Counted from the first letter of the stretch, positions 23,538 through 32,223 are shown. The stretch: DNA of 37,026 bases from Acidobacteriota bacterium (GCA_016191015.1 JACPPM010000160.1:1-37026); one strand, 5' to 3'. Notes: a model not told the origin generated them from the letters alone. Numbers and translations are program-made.

Positions 23538-25217
23538 ATGGTCCTCGACTACAAGAACTACTCGAAGGGATACAAGACCAAGCCTCCGCGCCGACGGCTG
23601 GGGCGATATGTCCTGATCCTCGTCGCCATTGGAGCCGTCTACGGGTCCCTCTATCTTTACGCGGGCCGCCGTCTTTCACGCGGGCGGGTCCTTGCGGAAC
23701 AGGGAGACATCGCGGAGGCGCGGAAGAGCTTCGAGGCAGTGAGGAAGCTCCATGTGCGTGGCCGGGAAGCGGAGGATGGGCTTGGGGTCGTCGAGCTTCT
23801 CGGGGGCAACATCGCCGCCGCGCGCGAGCACCTCCTGAAAGGGGGGGACTCGGCCTTCGATCCGGCCCGCGTCGTGAGCACCTTTGTCGCGCGCGGTCAG
23901 TACGCGCAGGCGGTTCAGTACGCGGAGTACGCACACGGATGGGACAAGGCGCCGTCACTTGCGATCGAGTTCGCGGCTGCTCAACTCGGCCTTCAGAAGG
24001 CGAATGAAGCCGGGAAACTCCTGGGCACCCAGCCACCTCCAAGGGATCAGGCACTCGCAGCTCGCAAAGAGAGCGTTCAAAAAGTCCTGGACGTGGCCCG
24101 GAAAAGCGGCCAGTTCACCTTTGTCTCAGATCGATCCAACACACCGCTCGCGAGCTATCCTTTCGGATCACAGGTTGCGCCGGTCGACGTGGAGATCGCA
24201 GGCGGGCTCCGCCTGGGCACAGGCTTGTCGGGCGAAGACGCTCACAATCACACGCTTCTGAACATCGACCGTGAGCTGCAGGATGCCGCCGCCGCCTCTC
24301 TCAACTACCCCGGTGCTGTCGTGGTCATCGATCCGAAGACGGGGGAGATTCTCGCGGCCGTCTCGAACCCGCCGCCCGGAGATACGTCGACCAACGTGGC
24401 GTTTGAGGCTCTGTTCGAACCGGGGTCGATCATCAAGCTCCTGACGCTCTCGGCCGCACTCCGGGCCGACCTGGACTTCTCGACAATCTTTCCGTTCAAA
24501 TGTACCGGCTCCCTCGACTGCGACGGACAGCCTTTCTACGACTGGGCGGTCCACCGCGAGGTCGAGGACATCGATCAGGCCACGGCCGAATCGTGCAACA
24601 TCGCGTTCGCCCGAATTGGCATGGCGCTCGGCCGGGAGGCGCTCAGGCGCGAGCTCCGAGCTTACGGATTCGACAGGCCGCCAGAAGCGGCGGCGCCTAT
24701 CATGAGGTTTGGGCTGACCAAAGATGCGCCGGCCGACAGCATGCACACCGCTCATTATTCCGTCGGGCTGGAAGATCTTTCGATCTCGCCGGTCCACGCG
24801 GCGATGATTGCAGGGGCGATCGCAAACAACGGGAACGTGATGGTGCCACGACTCCTCCGCGAACGGCGCAACATTTTGCAGGAGCCGTATTTGCACAGCC
24901 AGCCGGACACGCTGTTTTCGACCGGAATCTCGGAGGAAGATCGCGCCACTCTTGTGCGCGTGATGACGAAGGTGGTCGAGAGTGAGACGGGCACCGGCCG
25001 GAGGGCGGCTGTCGAAGGATTGCCGTTCGCCATAAAGACGGGCACATCCGGGCGCCGCGAGCTTGGGCTCGACTCCGTCCTCATTGGCATCGCACCGCGC
25101 GAAGCCCCGAAGATAGCATTTTGCATTTATGCGCACGGGGCGGGGAAGGCCGAGCTCGAGGGAGCGCGGATCTTGAAGGAGTTCCTGACCCGGGTGAAGG
25201 CTCGCCTGCAGACCTGA
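23538..25217 (+). CDS. Membrane-anchored TPR-transpeptidase (penicillin-binding protein, class B-like)
   Basis: 559 residues. A single membrane anchor (LGRYVLILVAIGAVYGSLYLYA, about 21-42) is followed by helical TPR-like repeats to ~190 (GRVLAEQGDIAEARKSFEAV). A transpeptidase domain follows. All three active-site motifs are present: SIIK (S297, K300), SCN (352-354) and KTG (500-502). It should cross-link peptidoglycan in the periplasm and bind beta-lactams. The usual class B pedestal domain is absent; TPR-like helices take its place. That arrangement is rare and suggests a scaffolded or sporadically used enzyme. It follows the SAM hydrolase by 25 bases and converges with the MglA gene, eight bases away. 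Confidence 0.88.
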   Translation: MVLDYKNYSKGYKTKPPRRRLGRYVLILVAIGAVYGSLYLYAGRRLSRGRVLAEQGDIAEARKSFEAVRKLHVRGREAEDGLGVVELLGGNIAAAREHLLKGGDSAFDPARVVSTFVARGQYAQAVQYAEYAHGWDKAPSLAIEFAAAQLGLQKANEAGKLLGTQPPPRDQALAARKESVQKVLDVARKSGQFTFVSDRSNTPLASYPFGSQVAPVDVEIAGGLRLGTGLSGEDAHNHTLLNIDRELQDAAAASLNYPGAVVVIDPKTGEILAAVSNPPPGDTSTNVAFEALFEPGSIIKLLTLSAALRADLDFSTIFPFKCTGSLDCDGQPFYDWAVHREVEDIDQATAESCNIAFARIGMALGREALRRELRAYGFDRPPEAAAPIMRFGLTKDAPADSMHTAHYSVGLEDLSISPVHAAMIAGAIANNGNVMVPRLLRERRNILQEPYLHSQPDTLFSTGISEEDRATLVRVMTKVVESETGTGRRAAVEGLPFAIKTGTSGRRELGLDSVLIGIAPREAPKIAFCIYAHGAGKAELEGARILKEFLTRVKARLQT

Positions 25218-25225
25218 GCGGGCGG

Positions 25226-26536
25226 CTATTCCACGATCGGCGTCTTGAATACCAGCTTGATCGTGAACCGTATTTCGAGCGAGTCGGGATGCGATTGGAT
25301 GCCGAGGGAGGAGATATCGACGGGCACGACGATTTCTGCGCCGGCTGAGGCGGAGCGTGCCGGTTCTTCGGAGGCGGCTGAACCGAGGTCGAGTGGTCCT
25401 TCGAGCTCGTCGAAGGGCGCTGTCAATGCGGGGGCGCGCGCGGATTCGGCGGACAATATGGCAGAAACGGTGGAGGAGGGACGTGGCGATCCGGCAAGCG
25501 GTCCGGGCATCGGGGGTGCAGGCGTTTCCGGCTCCGGCCGCGCCGGCTCTGGGGTGAGCGTCTCGTGCGGACGTTTCAGGATGTCCCTCGCCCCGTCCGC
25601 TCCCACAATCTCGTGGATATCGGCGATCTCCTCCAAGTCGGAGAGGGAGATGAAATCATCTTCCATCTGAGCGCGTCTGGGTTTTAGCTCGAGTTGCTCG
25701 AAATCGGGACGAGGCAGGGACGTAAAGGTCTGGTCCGATTCGGTATCCATCGGGAATGACTCGGCCCCCTCAGCCTCCAGGCTGTGCGCCAGGACCTCTT
25801 CGGTCTTCAGCCTTGCAGAGCCCGGCTCCAACATCTCATCCTCCCCCGGCAGGACATCCACGGACTCCGGCTCCTCGACCACCGGCTGCTCCTCCTCCGA
25901 CGGCGTGTACTTCTTGAATGTCGGTGCTGCCGTCTCCCTTTCGGCTGATACGAATTTCCCGGAAAGGCTCTCGAGGACCAGCCGGCATATCGCGTGGAAT
26001 GTCTCGTTGACCCCGTCACCGCGCAAAGCTGAGGCTTCAAAATAGGGCCACCTGTGCCGGTTGAGGCGCTCATTCATCGAAGACACCGACAGAATGTTCG
26101 GAAGGTCTCGTTTGTTGAATTGGAGAACGAGCGGGATGTCGGAGAGGTCGATTCGCTTCTCGGCGAGGTTCGTCCTCAGGTTCTCCATGCTCTCCTCGTC
26201 GCTCTGCAGCATTTCTGCCTGTGAGTCGGCCACAAAAACGACGCCATCGACGCCCTGCAAAACGAGCTTTCGTGTCGCGTCGTAAAAGACCTGGCCGGGA
26301 ACGGTATAGAGCTGGACCCGAGTCTTGAAATCCTTGATCCGCCCCAACTCGATCGGGAGGAAGTCGAAAAAGAGCGTCCGATCGGTTTCAGTCGCGAGCG
26401 AAATCATCTTGCCCTTGCGCTCGACCGGCAGCGTGTCGAAGATGGACTTGAGATTGGTTGTCTTTCCTCCCAGTCCCGGGCCGTAGTAGACGATCTTGGC
26501 CGTAATCTCCCTGGTCGCGTTGTTGATGAGAGCCAT
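25226..26536 (-). CDS. MglA-family GTPase with long acidic, proline-rich tail
   Basis: Residues 1-195 form a Ras-like MglA GTPase: P-loop GPGLGGKTTN (19-28), the MglA-specific switch TVPGQ (78-82), NKRD (141-144) and EASA (167-170). MglA proteins set cell polarity and motility by cycling between GTP and GDP, usually with an MglB partner, which I do not see here. Usual MglA is about 195 residues; this one continues for some 240. The tail is rich in Glu, Pro, Ala and Ser, looks disordered, and ends in a beta-strand-like block (SLEIRFTIKLVFKTPIVE). Tail function is unknown. The start at 26536 has only a weak GGGTG upstream. Confidence 0.9.
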   Translation of the reverse strand: MALINNATREITAKIVYYGPGLGGKTTNLKSIFDTLPVERKGKMISLATETDRTLFFDFLPIELGRIKDFKTRVQLYTVPGQVFYDATRKLVLQGVDGVVFVADSQAEMLQSDEESMENLRTNLAEKRIDLSDIPLVLQFNKRDLPNILSVSSMNERLNRHRWPYFEASALRGDGVNETFHAICRLVLESLSGKFVSAERETAAPTFKKYTPSEEEQPVVEEPESVDVLPGEDEMLEPGSARLKTEEVLAHSLEAEGAESFPMDTESDQTFTSLPRPDFEQLELKPRRAQMEDDFISLSDLEEIADIHEIVGADGARDILKRPHETLTPEPARPEPETPAPPMPGPLAGSPRPSSTVSAILSAESARAPALTAPFDELEGPLDLGSAASEEPARSASAGAEIVVPVDISSLGIQSHPDSLEIRFTIKLVFKTPIVE

Positions 26537-26735
26537 CAGACACCCATCACGGCCGGAGCTCCAGCGGATACCTTCCCGATGAATCCTGCGGGCTCGCGCC
26601 TGCCTGCGCCAGGAGACCCCGGCCGTTGAGCACTAGATTTCAGACCACTCTGATCGCACATGGTACAACTCGCGACTGCAAAGTTATCTTACACGATTCC
26701 CGGGATGCAAGGGAATTCTCGGCGCCACTAAATTC

Positions 26736-26764
26736 TTGCGGTTGCGAATGTCATCCAATATAAT
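26736..26764 (+). promoter_or_regulatory. Strong sigma-70-like promoter for the 77-aa protein
   Basis: TTGCGG (26736-26741) and a perfect TATAAT (26759-26764) are 17 bases apart. The start of transcription should be near 26771. The AAGGAG ribosome site at 26779-26784 follows closely, then the GTG at 26793. Confidence 0.7.
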
Positions 26765-26792
26765 GCAGTCGCTTACTTAAGGAGTGTGATCC

Positions 26793-27026
26793 GTGGCAGA
26801 GTTCAATACCATCGAAGAGATGATTCTTTATCATGCCAAGAAATATTATAACGACGCCTTCGTCAAGAAGGAGTCTTACGGGTTTCACGTGGTGCTGGTT
26901 GTCGATCCCAAAGAGACCGGCGACGTAACCAAGCTGAAGAACAAGGCCCTCGCGTACGACATCATCGAGCGGGGGATAACGGCACGAGTCGACAAGCCTG
27001 GGGAGATAGTCGTGTTCGTGCCATAA
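26793..27026 (+). CDS. Small conserved-looking hypothetical protein
   Basis: A 77-residue cytoplasmic protein that I cannot assign to a family. It has an amphipathic first helix (TIEEMILYHAKKYYNDAF), then strands (GFHVVLVVDP, ARVDKPGEIVVFVP) around a helix (VTKLKNKALAYDIIERG), so it may be a small alpha/beta domain. It starts at GTG, with AAGGAG at eight bases, under a very good promoter. The DUF4388-DnaJ-TPR gene follows about 130 bases later on the same strand and may share its transcript. High expression is likely from the signals, but the function is unknown. Confidence 0.8.
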   Translation: MAEFNTIEEMILYHAKKYYNDAFVKKESYGFHVVLVVDPKETGDVTKLKNKALAYDIIERGITARVDKPGEIVVFVP

Positions 27027-27157
27027 GAAAGGCGCGAGACATCGTGGATGTGACGGAGATCTCGAGACGAGTCGTGGCCGGGAGTTGCGGGTACGCGAAA
27101 CCCCGCCACCGGCGCCGCCGCTAGAGCCTGGGCAGCGCTGGAGTGGGAGTAGCGAAA

Positions 27158-28696
27158 GTGCAGGGCCAGCTGGAGGGTCTGTCCCTTCCCGAGACTTTTA
27201 GGAGGATTCTGGCTGAGAAGATGACGGGGAAGCTGCGCATTGCGGCTGGTCCGCTTGAGAAGTGCATCTTCTTCCGAAACGGCCAGATTGTGTTCGCCAC
27301 GAGCAATCATCCACAGGAGCGGCTCGGAGAGATTCTGTTCAAGGAAGGAAAGATCAACGCGCACGACAAAGACACGGCGAGCAACTTCCCTATGCCCGGA
27401 AAGAAATTCGGAGATACGTTGGTTGAGATGGGGAAGCTCACTGAAGCCGAATTAAAGAAAATGGTCTACAAGCAGGTGATGCTGATTTCCAGCTCGGTGT
27501 TCCTGATGCAGGAAGGCAGTTACGCCTTCAGCGAGGATGCGCGATCCCCCCAGGAAATCGGCATCACGGGTGTCTCGACGCATGACATCGTACTGAACGG
27601 CATCCGCGAGATGCCCTTCAAAGACGAGATGCGCCAGAAGTTGGGCCCTTCGACGCGCCCGTTGAAGCTCACGGCCGATGCGTACCGCATCGCGGAAATT
27701 GTGACCCTGAAGCCGAATGAAGGCTTCGTTGTTTCGAGAATCGACGGTGTGGCCACGTTGAACGAGATCTCGCCCCTGGTTCCCGCGGAGGAATTCGACA
27801 CGTACAGGCTCTTGTACGGGCTCCACGTCCTGGGACTCCTGGTCGAAAACCCGGAGCGCCATACGTCCGCGGATGCGGTGCGGGAGAGCGGAGCGAAACC
27901 GCCTGGGACCACCAGGGGACCTTCCAGGGAGCATGCAGCGGGCGATCCGGAACAGGGGGGTGACCGCGATGTGCGGACCATTTTCAGCCAGCTTGACCAC
28001 CTCGACCTCTATCAACTCCTCGGGGTCCCCAATAATGCCTCAACCCCTGCGATCAAGAAGACCTATTACCGAATGGCCAAGATCTACCACCCGGATCGCT
28101 TTCAGTCAGAGGGCGACAAGGCGCTGCAGAAGAAGGCCGAGCGCGTTTTTGCAAAAATGACCGAGGCGTACGAAGTGCTGGTGGACGCGCAGGCACGAAT
28201 GTCGTATGATCACAGAGGCTCTGGGGAGTATCGGAAGGTCGACGAGAGGAGAGAAGAGAAGATGGCAGAGAAGGATGCCAAGGGCGCAGCCGATCAGGCG
28301 TCGGCCCAGGAGAATTACAAGAAGGGGACGGAGCTCTACAAGTCGCGGAAGTACGCAGAAGCCATCGAGCCACTCTCTCAGGCCGCCAAGATGAACCCTC
28401 GAAACCTCGAGTTTCAGCTTGCACTCGGGTGGGCACAGGCCAAGAACCCTCCGACCCGCAAGGAAGCCGAGAAGACGTTTTTGCGCGCCGTCAACCTCGA
28501 CAAGTTGAACGCCGAACCGTATGTCGCGATGGGAAAGTTCTACAAGGAGATCAAGGACTTCGTAAAAGCCGAAGCACTCCTCACGCGTGCCCTGGCGCTC
28601 AATGACGAACACGAAGAGGCCCAGAAGGAGCTCGCGTCGCTGCCCGGAAGGCAGGAAGAGAAGAAGAGCTTCTGGAGCCGCCTGACCGGACGGTAG
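27158..28696 (+). CDS. DUF4388 (PATAN)-DnaJ-TPR protein
   Basis: A 512-residue scaffold-type protein. The N-terminal region (QGQLEGLSLPETFRRI, FFRNGQIVFATS, RLGEILFKEGKI) is a DUF4388/PATAN domain, found in deltaproteobacterial and acidobacterial signalling proteins. A J-domain follows at about residues 285-350, with the Hsp70-activating HPD in IYHPDRF. TPR repeats then run to the end (YKKGTELYKSRKYAEAIEPL, VALGKFY-like and ALLTRALALN units). It may recruit Hsp70 to a regulatory complex, but this is inference. Start: GTG 27158 has GGGAG nine bases upstream; GTG 27143 is the alternative. Stem-loop 28703-28717 follows the stop. Confidence 0.88.
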   Translation: MQGQLEGLSLPETFRRILAEKMTGKLRIAAGPLEKCIFFRNGQIVFATSNHPQERLGEILFKEGKINAHDKDTASNFPMPGKKFGDTLVEMGKLTEAELKKMVYKQVMLISSSVFLMQEGSYAFSEDARSPQEIGITGVSTHDIVLNGIREMPFKDEMRQKLGPSTRPLKLTADAYRIAEIVTLKPNEGFVVSRIDGVATLNEISPLVPAEEFDTYRLLYGLHVLGLLVENPERHTSADAVRESGAKPPGTTRGPSREHAAGDPEQGGDRDVRTIFSQLDHLDLYQLLGVPNNASTPAIKKTYYRMAKIYHPDRFQSEGDKALQKKAERVFAKMTEAYEVLVDAQARMSYDHRGSGEYRKVDERREEKMAEKDAKGAADQASAQENYKKGTELYKSRKYAEAIEPLSQAAKMNPRNLEFQLALGWAQAKNPPTRKEAEKTFLRAVNLDKLNAEPYVAMGKFYKEIKDFVKAEALLTRALALNDEHEEAQKELASLPGRQEEKKSFWSRLTGR

Positions 28697-28702
28697 CCCT
28701 GC

Positions 28703-28717
28703 CGCGGCGAAGCCGCG
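28703..28717 (+). terminator. Stem-loop after the DUF4388-DnaJ gene
   Basis: CGCGGC and GCCGCG arms enclose a GAA loop, seven bases after the stop codon. No T-tract follows, so it may end transcription weakly, protect the 3' end, or belong to the GC-rich flank of repeat copy D. Confidence 0.35.
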
Positions 28718-28759
28718 CGAGAGCGCGTGCCCTTCCAGTCTGAGCGTCCGAGGAGACGG

Positions 28760-28840
28760 CTCCTTTCCTTCATTCCTCTCTTCGTGTTTTCCTGAGAGGG
28801 CTCCGGAAGATCCCGCCTCCTCGGTGGTCCTACCTTTTCG
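28760..28840 (+). repeat. Dispersed ~105-bp repeat, diverged copy D
   Basis: Keeps CTTCATTCCTC, TTTTCCTGAGAGGG, CTCCGGAAGATC and a CTACCTTTTCG block at the positions seen in copies A to C, but the GTCAACAC end is lost. It lies between two convergent genes. Confidence 0.6.
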
Positions 28841-28861
28841 GAACCGAGCCGCGCGGACTCG

Positions 28862-30637
28862 TCATTCGATCGTGTACTTCCGCCCCGCGTTGGCCTTCTT
28901 GAGATATTCCATCAGAGGGTTGAAGTATTCAAGCATGGCGCGGGCCGAGAGGTCTTCGCCCGTTTTCTCTCGCAGGACAGCGCGCCAGTCCTTCGTCTGT
29001 CCGGGGCTCATGATGTCCCGGATGAATGTCCCTGTCTCCTTGCTGCCGAAGTAGTTGGCCGCGTGCGGATCCTGCTTCAGGATCCTCCGGGCGATGTAGT
29101 CATGGAGCTGGAACTTCAGGACGGTTCCGAGCGCATAGTCGTAGTACTGAGCGGGATCGTCGTTGATATGAGTCTTCGTGGCGGCGTCGCAGTAGTCTCC
29201 ACCGCGGTCAGACGGCGGCACGATCCCCTGGTATTTCTTCGCGTACACCCACCAGCGCGCGTTGTACTCGGCGGGGGGCAGGTTCTTCTCGTATAGATCA
29301 TGCTCGAAGTGTGTCATCGTACCGGCAGAAAACGGGATGAAGACGGCGGAGGCGCCGGATAGAGCCTCGTTCAGCAACCACTGTGTCTCGTCAATCTTGG
29401 CGTCCTTCGGCAGGAGCCCGACCCCCTCGAGATAGGGGCGCTGCGAGGATGCCAGGCCGATCAGGTCGCCCATGCCTTCGTGATACGATCGGTTGGCTCC
29501 TTCGCGCAGAAGCAGCGGGACGCCGGGGTTCGAGTAGGCGATGTAGTAGTGGATGTGGCCGAGCTCGTGGTGAGCCGTCTTGAACCAGTCTGCTGTCGGC
29601 GTGACGCTCATCAGGGACCGGTAGTCGTCCTCGAGATTCATGTGCCAGGCCGATGCATGGGTGTTCTTCTTGCGGCCGGCCTCGGCCGGATACAGGTCGG
29701 ATTTCTTCCAGAAGTTCGTGTTGACCGCTGGGAAGCCCATCGATTCGTAGAATGATTCGGCCTGCTGCACGACCCACTCGCGCGACTTCCCCTTGAAGAG
29801 CGAGTCCATGTCGACTGCATCGACCAGGCCAGGCCAATTCTGCCCCCAGCGATTCGGAAGCCAGTGGGCCGGGAGCATGTCCGGCACGGGCTGGTCGTAT
29901 CGCTGAGCCAGTTCGTAGCGGCAGTATGTGTGGAGCTCGCGATAGAGCGGACGCAGATCTTCGAGAATCCGATCCATCAGAGCCATCAGCTCCGCGGTCG
30001 ACATCCCATAGTCGGCCACCTCGAGATCGAAGTATGAGCTGAACCCCATCTCGCGAGCGACACGGTTGCGCAGCTCCTGGAGTGTCTCCAGCCCTCCGCG
30101 AAGTTCCTTCCCGACCTCCTTCGACGCCGTCCAGACCTTGAGCCGTTCATCGAGGTCGCGCGACTTGACCAGCGAGTCATCGATGTCATTGGGGGTGACC
30201 GTCTTTCCATCGACTTTGAACTCGAATCCGAAGAGTTTTGCGGACTGGTCGGATTCGGCCTTCACGAGCCTTGTGACAACATCCGGAATCGTCCCGGGGC
30301 GATGCGCCGCTGCCAGCCGGATCTTTTCCAACTGCCTGATTTGCATGGGATCGAGCCTGTCTTTCTGGGCCAGCAGTGCCTTGACCTGTTCGATCGTCTC
30401 CTTGCGTCCGACGAATTCCGACAGCGCCTCGTTGGCCTTCACTTCGGCCCCGCTGTGCTCGTCGGTGATGTCGGTGTTGGCGAGCCACATTGCCTCCTGC
30501 GCGACCGTATACACCCTTTGGAATTCGTCCGTGTAGGCTCGTATGAATTGATCAGCCTGCCGTCGCGGATCTTCCGCACGTGCGATGACAGCGGCAGCGA
30601 AAACGAACAGGCAAACGAGAAAATTTGTGCGCATCAT
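28862..30637 (-). CDS. M2-family peptidyl-dipeptidase (bacterial ACE-like)
   Basis: A 591-residue secreted zinc dipeptidyl-carboxypeptidase resembling angiotensin-converting enzyme. A signal peptide (NFLVCLFVFAAAVIARAED) targets it to the periplasm. The zinc motif is HHELGH, followed by IHYYIAYSN, and the third ligand is the Glu in SYHEGMGDLIGLA, all as in ACE. The length fits the single-domain bacterial forms, and FEHDLYEKNLP and QLHDYIARRIL are also typical. The start at 30637 has GAGGAG nine bases upstream; an ATG at 30634 directly follows it. It should remove dipeptides from peptide C-termini in nutrition or turnover. It converges on the DUF4388 gene across repeat copy D. Confidence 0.95.
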   Translation of the reverse strand: MMRTNFLVCLFVFAAAVIARAEDPRRQADQFIRAYTDEFQRVYTVAQEAMWLANTDITDEHSGAEVKANEALSEFVGRKETIEQVKALLAQKDRLDPMQIRQLEKIRLAAAHRPGTIPDVVTRLVKAESDQSAKLFGFEFKVDGKTVTPNDIDDSLVKSRDLDERLKVWTASKEVGKELRGGLETLQELRNRVAREMGFSSYFDLEVADYGMSTAELMALMDRILEDLRPLYRELHTYCRYELAQRYDQPVPDMLPAHWLPNRWGQNWPGLVDAVDMDSLFKGKSREWVVQQAESFYESMGFPAVNTNFWKKSDLYPAEAGRKKNTHASAWHMNLEDDYRSLMSVTPTADWFKTAHHELGHIHYYIAYSNPGVPLLLREGANRSYHEGMGDLIGLASSQRPYLEGVGLLPKDAKIDETQWLLNEALSGASAVFIPFSAGTMTHFEHDLYEKNLPPAEYNARWWVYAKKYQGIVPPSDRGGDYCDAATKTHINDDPAQYYDYALGTVLKFQLHDYIARRILKQDPHAANYFGSKETGTFIRDIMSPGQTKDWRAVLREKTGEDLSARAMLEYFNPLMEYLKKANAGRKYTIE

Positions 30638-30738
30638 GTCGTCAAGCTCCTCACAGATGACCCGTCACCCGCCGCTCGGCGGGAGCGGGCAGTCTATCAC
30701 ACGCCGGTTCGGACGCGGACGCGGGAACATCGATCCCG

Positions 30739-30825
30739 AGCGCTGCGGCAGGGTCGAGGCGCCGACTCGGGCGAGGCCGGCCCGTGCGAGATGGCGGATG
30801 GCGCAGATCTCCGCGCAGATTGGCG
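30739..30825 (+). repeat. CGCAGATT-type dispersed repeat, third copy
   Basis: Contains GCTGCGGCAGGGTCGAGG, CGCCGACTCGGGCGAGGCC and GGCGCAGATCTCCGCGCAGA. It matches the reverse complement of 22556-22632 along its whole length. It lies just upstream of the response regulator promoter and downstream of a GC-rich inverted repeat near 30667-30695. Confidence 0.75.
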
Positions 30826-30837
30826 GTGGGTCAACAT

Positions 30838-30866
30838 TTGCAACTCCCGCCGATTTGATCTATTCC
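30838..30866 (+). promoter_or_regulatory. Possible leaderless promoter of the response regulator
   Basis: TTGCAA (30838-30843) and TATTCC (30861-30866) are 17 bases apart. Transcription would start at about 30873, next to the ATG at 30874. No ribosome site is visible before the ATG, which agrees with leaderless translation. Confidence 0.4.
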
Positions 30867-30873
30867 TAGCGGG

Positions 30874-31554
30874 ATGACGCGCCGAATTCTGATCGTGGAC
30901 GACGAGCAGGACATCCTGGCGCTGCTCCGGTACAACCTCCAGCGCGAAGGATACGAGGTTCAGGCCGCGATAGACGGACGGCAGGCGATCGAGCAGGCGC
31001 GGGGCCTCCCGGACCTCATCCTGCTCGACATCCTGATGCCCGAGATGGACGGGTTCGAAGTCGCGCGTCGTCTCAAGCAGGGCAGCACGACCTCGCGCAT
31101 CCCCGTGCTGTTCCTGACAGCGCGCGCCGGTGAGATCGATGAAGTGGTGGGGCTCGAGCTCGGCGCCGAGGATTATATCGTGAAACCGGTGAGCATGCCG
31201 AAGCTGCTGGCCCGCATTCGGGCTGTCTTTCGGCGACTGGAAGGCCCGCCCGTGATCGGTTCCGGCGTCATTCGCCTCGGCCCGATCGAGATCGACACGG
31301 CGAGCTACGTGGTCCGGGTCGACGCACACGAAGTTCCGTTCACGAAAAAGGAATTCGATCTCCTGGCTCAGCTGGCGTCCAGATCCGGCAGCGTTCTCAC
31401 GCGCGAAGCGCTCCTGGATTCCGTCTGGGGAAATGACATCCACATCATCGATCGGACCGTGGATGTGCACATCCGACGCATTCGCGAGAAGCTCGGCAAG
31501 CATGCCGACATCATCGAGACGGTGAAGGGCGTGGGATACAGAGCGCGGTCGTGA
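30874..31554 (+). CDS. PhoB/OmpR-type response regulator
   Basis: 226 residues. The receiver domain has the acidic pair D9-D10, the phosphate acceptor D52 (LILLDILMPEMDG), the LTA switch region and the conserved Lys in YIVKPV. The C-terminal winged helix (about 130-225) contains FTKKEFDLLAQLASRSGSVL, TREALLDSVWG and VDVHIRRIREKLG, as in PhoB. It should bind direct repeats at promoters when phosphorylated. In most genomes the histidine kinase follows directly; here the next sequence is a Rieske-oxygenase fragment, so the regulator is an orphan. Expression may start from a leaderless message. Confidence 0.96.
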   Translation: MTRRILIVDDEQDILALLRYNLQREGYEVQAAIDGRQAIEQARGLPDLILLDILMPEMDGFEVARRLKQGSTTSRIPVLFLTARAGEIDEVVGLELGAEDYIVKPVSMPKLLARIRAVFRRLEGPPVIGSGVIRLGPIEIDTASYVVRVDAHEVPFTKKEFDLLAQLASRSGSVLTREALLDSVWGNDIHIIDRTVDVHIRRIREKLGKHADIIETVKGVGYRARS

Positions 31555-31589
31555 GGCACACCGACGCTCGCCTCCGCCGAAAGAGCACG

Positions 31590-31853
31590 ATGCGCTACTC
31601 GAAGTCTGACTTCTTCGTCGATCCCGATATCTCCCGCGCAGAGACTTTGCCTGCGGCGGCGTTTACGGACCCGGAGTATCTGGAGCTCGAGCTGCAGACG
31701 GTGTTCGCCCGCATGTGGCTGCTCGTTCCTGAATCGAGCGGGTGGACCTCGCGGGCAATTCACGATCCGTGAGCGACATGGTACGGCGCCGCGGAGCGCG
31801 CATCCCGTTTTCGCTCCTTGGCCACGATCTCGCGCTTCCAGGCTTCTCTGCAT
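31590..31853 (+). pseudogene. N-terminal fragment of a Rieske ring-hydroxylating dioxygenase alpha subunit
   Basis: The first frame reads YSKSDFFVDPDISRAETLP, FTDPEYLELELQTVFARMW and LLVPE, which resembles the start of ring-hydroxylating dioxygenases (SRAETLPA...F..E...IFARxW). It stops at 31772. A shifted frame then continues with GARIPFSLLGHDLALPGF to 31853, the next part of such proteins. The Rieske CxH...CxxH residues and the iron-binding domain are absent. A GTG at 31551 overlapping the regulator stop is another start, but the homology begins at 31590. Confidence 0.65.
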
Positions 31854-31954
31854 GAGACTGAGCCCGCGCGCGATCAATGGTGTAGAATGTGCCGTAGAGC
31901 CGGTCCAGTACATTCTGAGGGCAGGATAGAAGAGGGAGGCGCGCGGGAAGTTCC

Positions 31955-32209
31955 GTGGGAAGTCGTGAGGAAAGCAGACCGACAGGGCGCGTTTCGGCGG
32001 CAATTCGGGATTTTCTGACACCGATCGTGGGTGAGTTCGTCGCGCGAACGTCGGTCAACATGGCGTCCAAGCGGATCGGTAAGCCGCCTGAAACTCTCAC
32101 GAAGGTTGACCTGAATCCGATGGCCGAGGCGTTGAGGCCGGCACTGCGGACAGTCGTCGGGACGGCCGCGGATTCTCTCGTCGCACAGATTAAGGAACTT
32201 TCGGTCTGA
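31955..32209 (+). CDS. Hypothetical protein
   Basis: An 84-residue frame that I cannot place in a family. It is helix-rich (IRDFLTPIVGEFVARTSVNM, NPMAEALRPALRTVVGTAA) and ends VAQIKELSV. The text vaguely resembles small helical domains seen beside signalling proteins, with an FVAxxxV...KxGKxPE pattern, but I do not trust that enough to name it. It starts at GTG with GGAAG close upstream and GGGAGG further off. The membrane protein gene follows 14 bases later, so the two could be co-translated. Confidence 0.55.
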   Translation: MGSREESRPTGRVSAAIRDFLTPIVGEFVARTSVNMASKRIGKPPETLTKVDLNPMAEALRPALRTVVGTAADSLVAQIKELSV

Positions 32210-32223
32210 TAGAGAGGGGCGGA

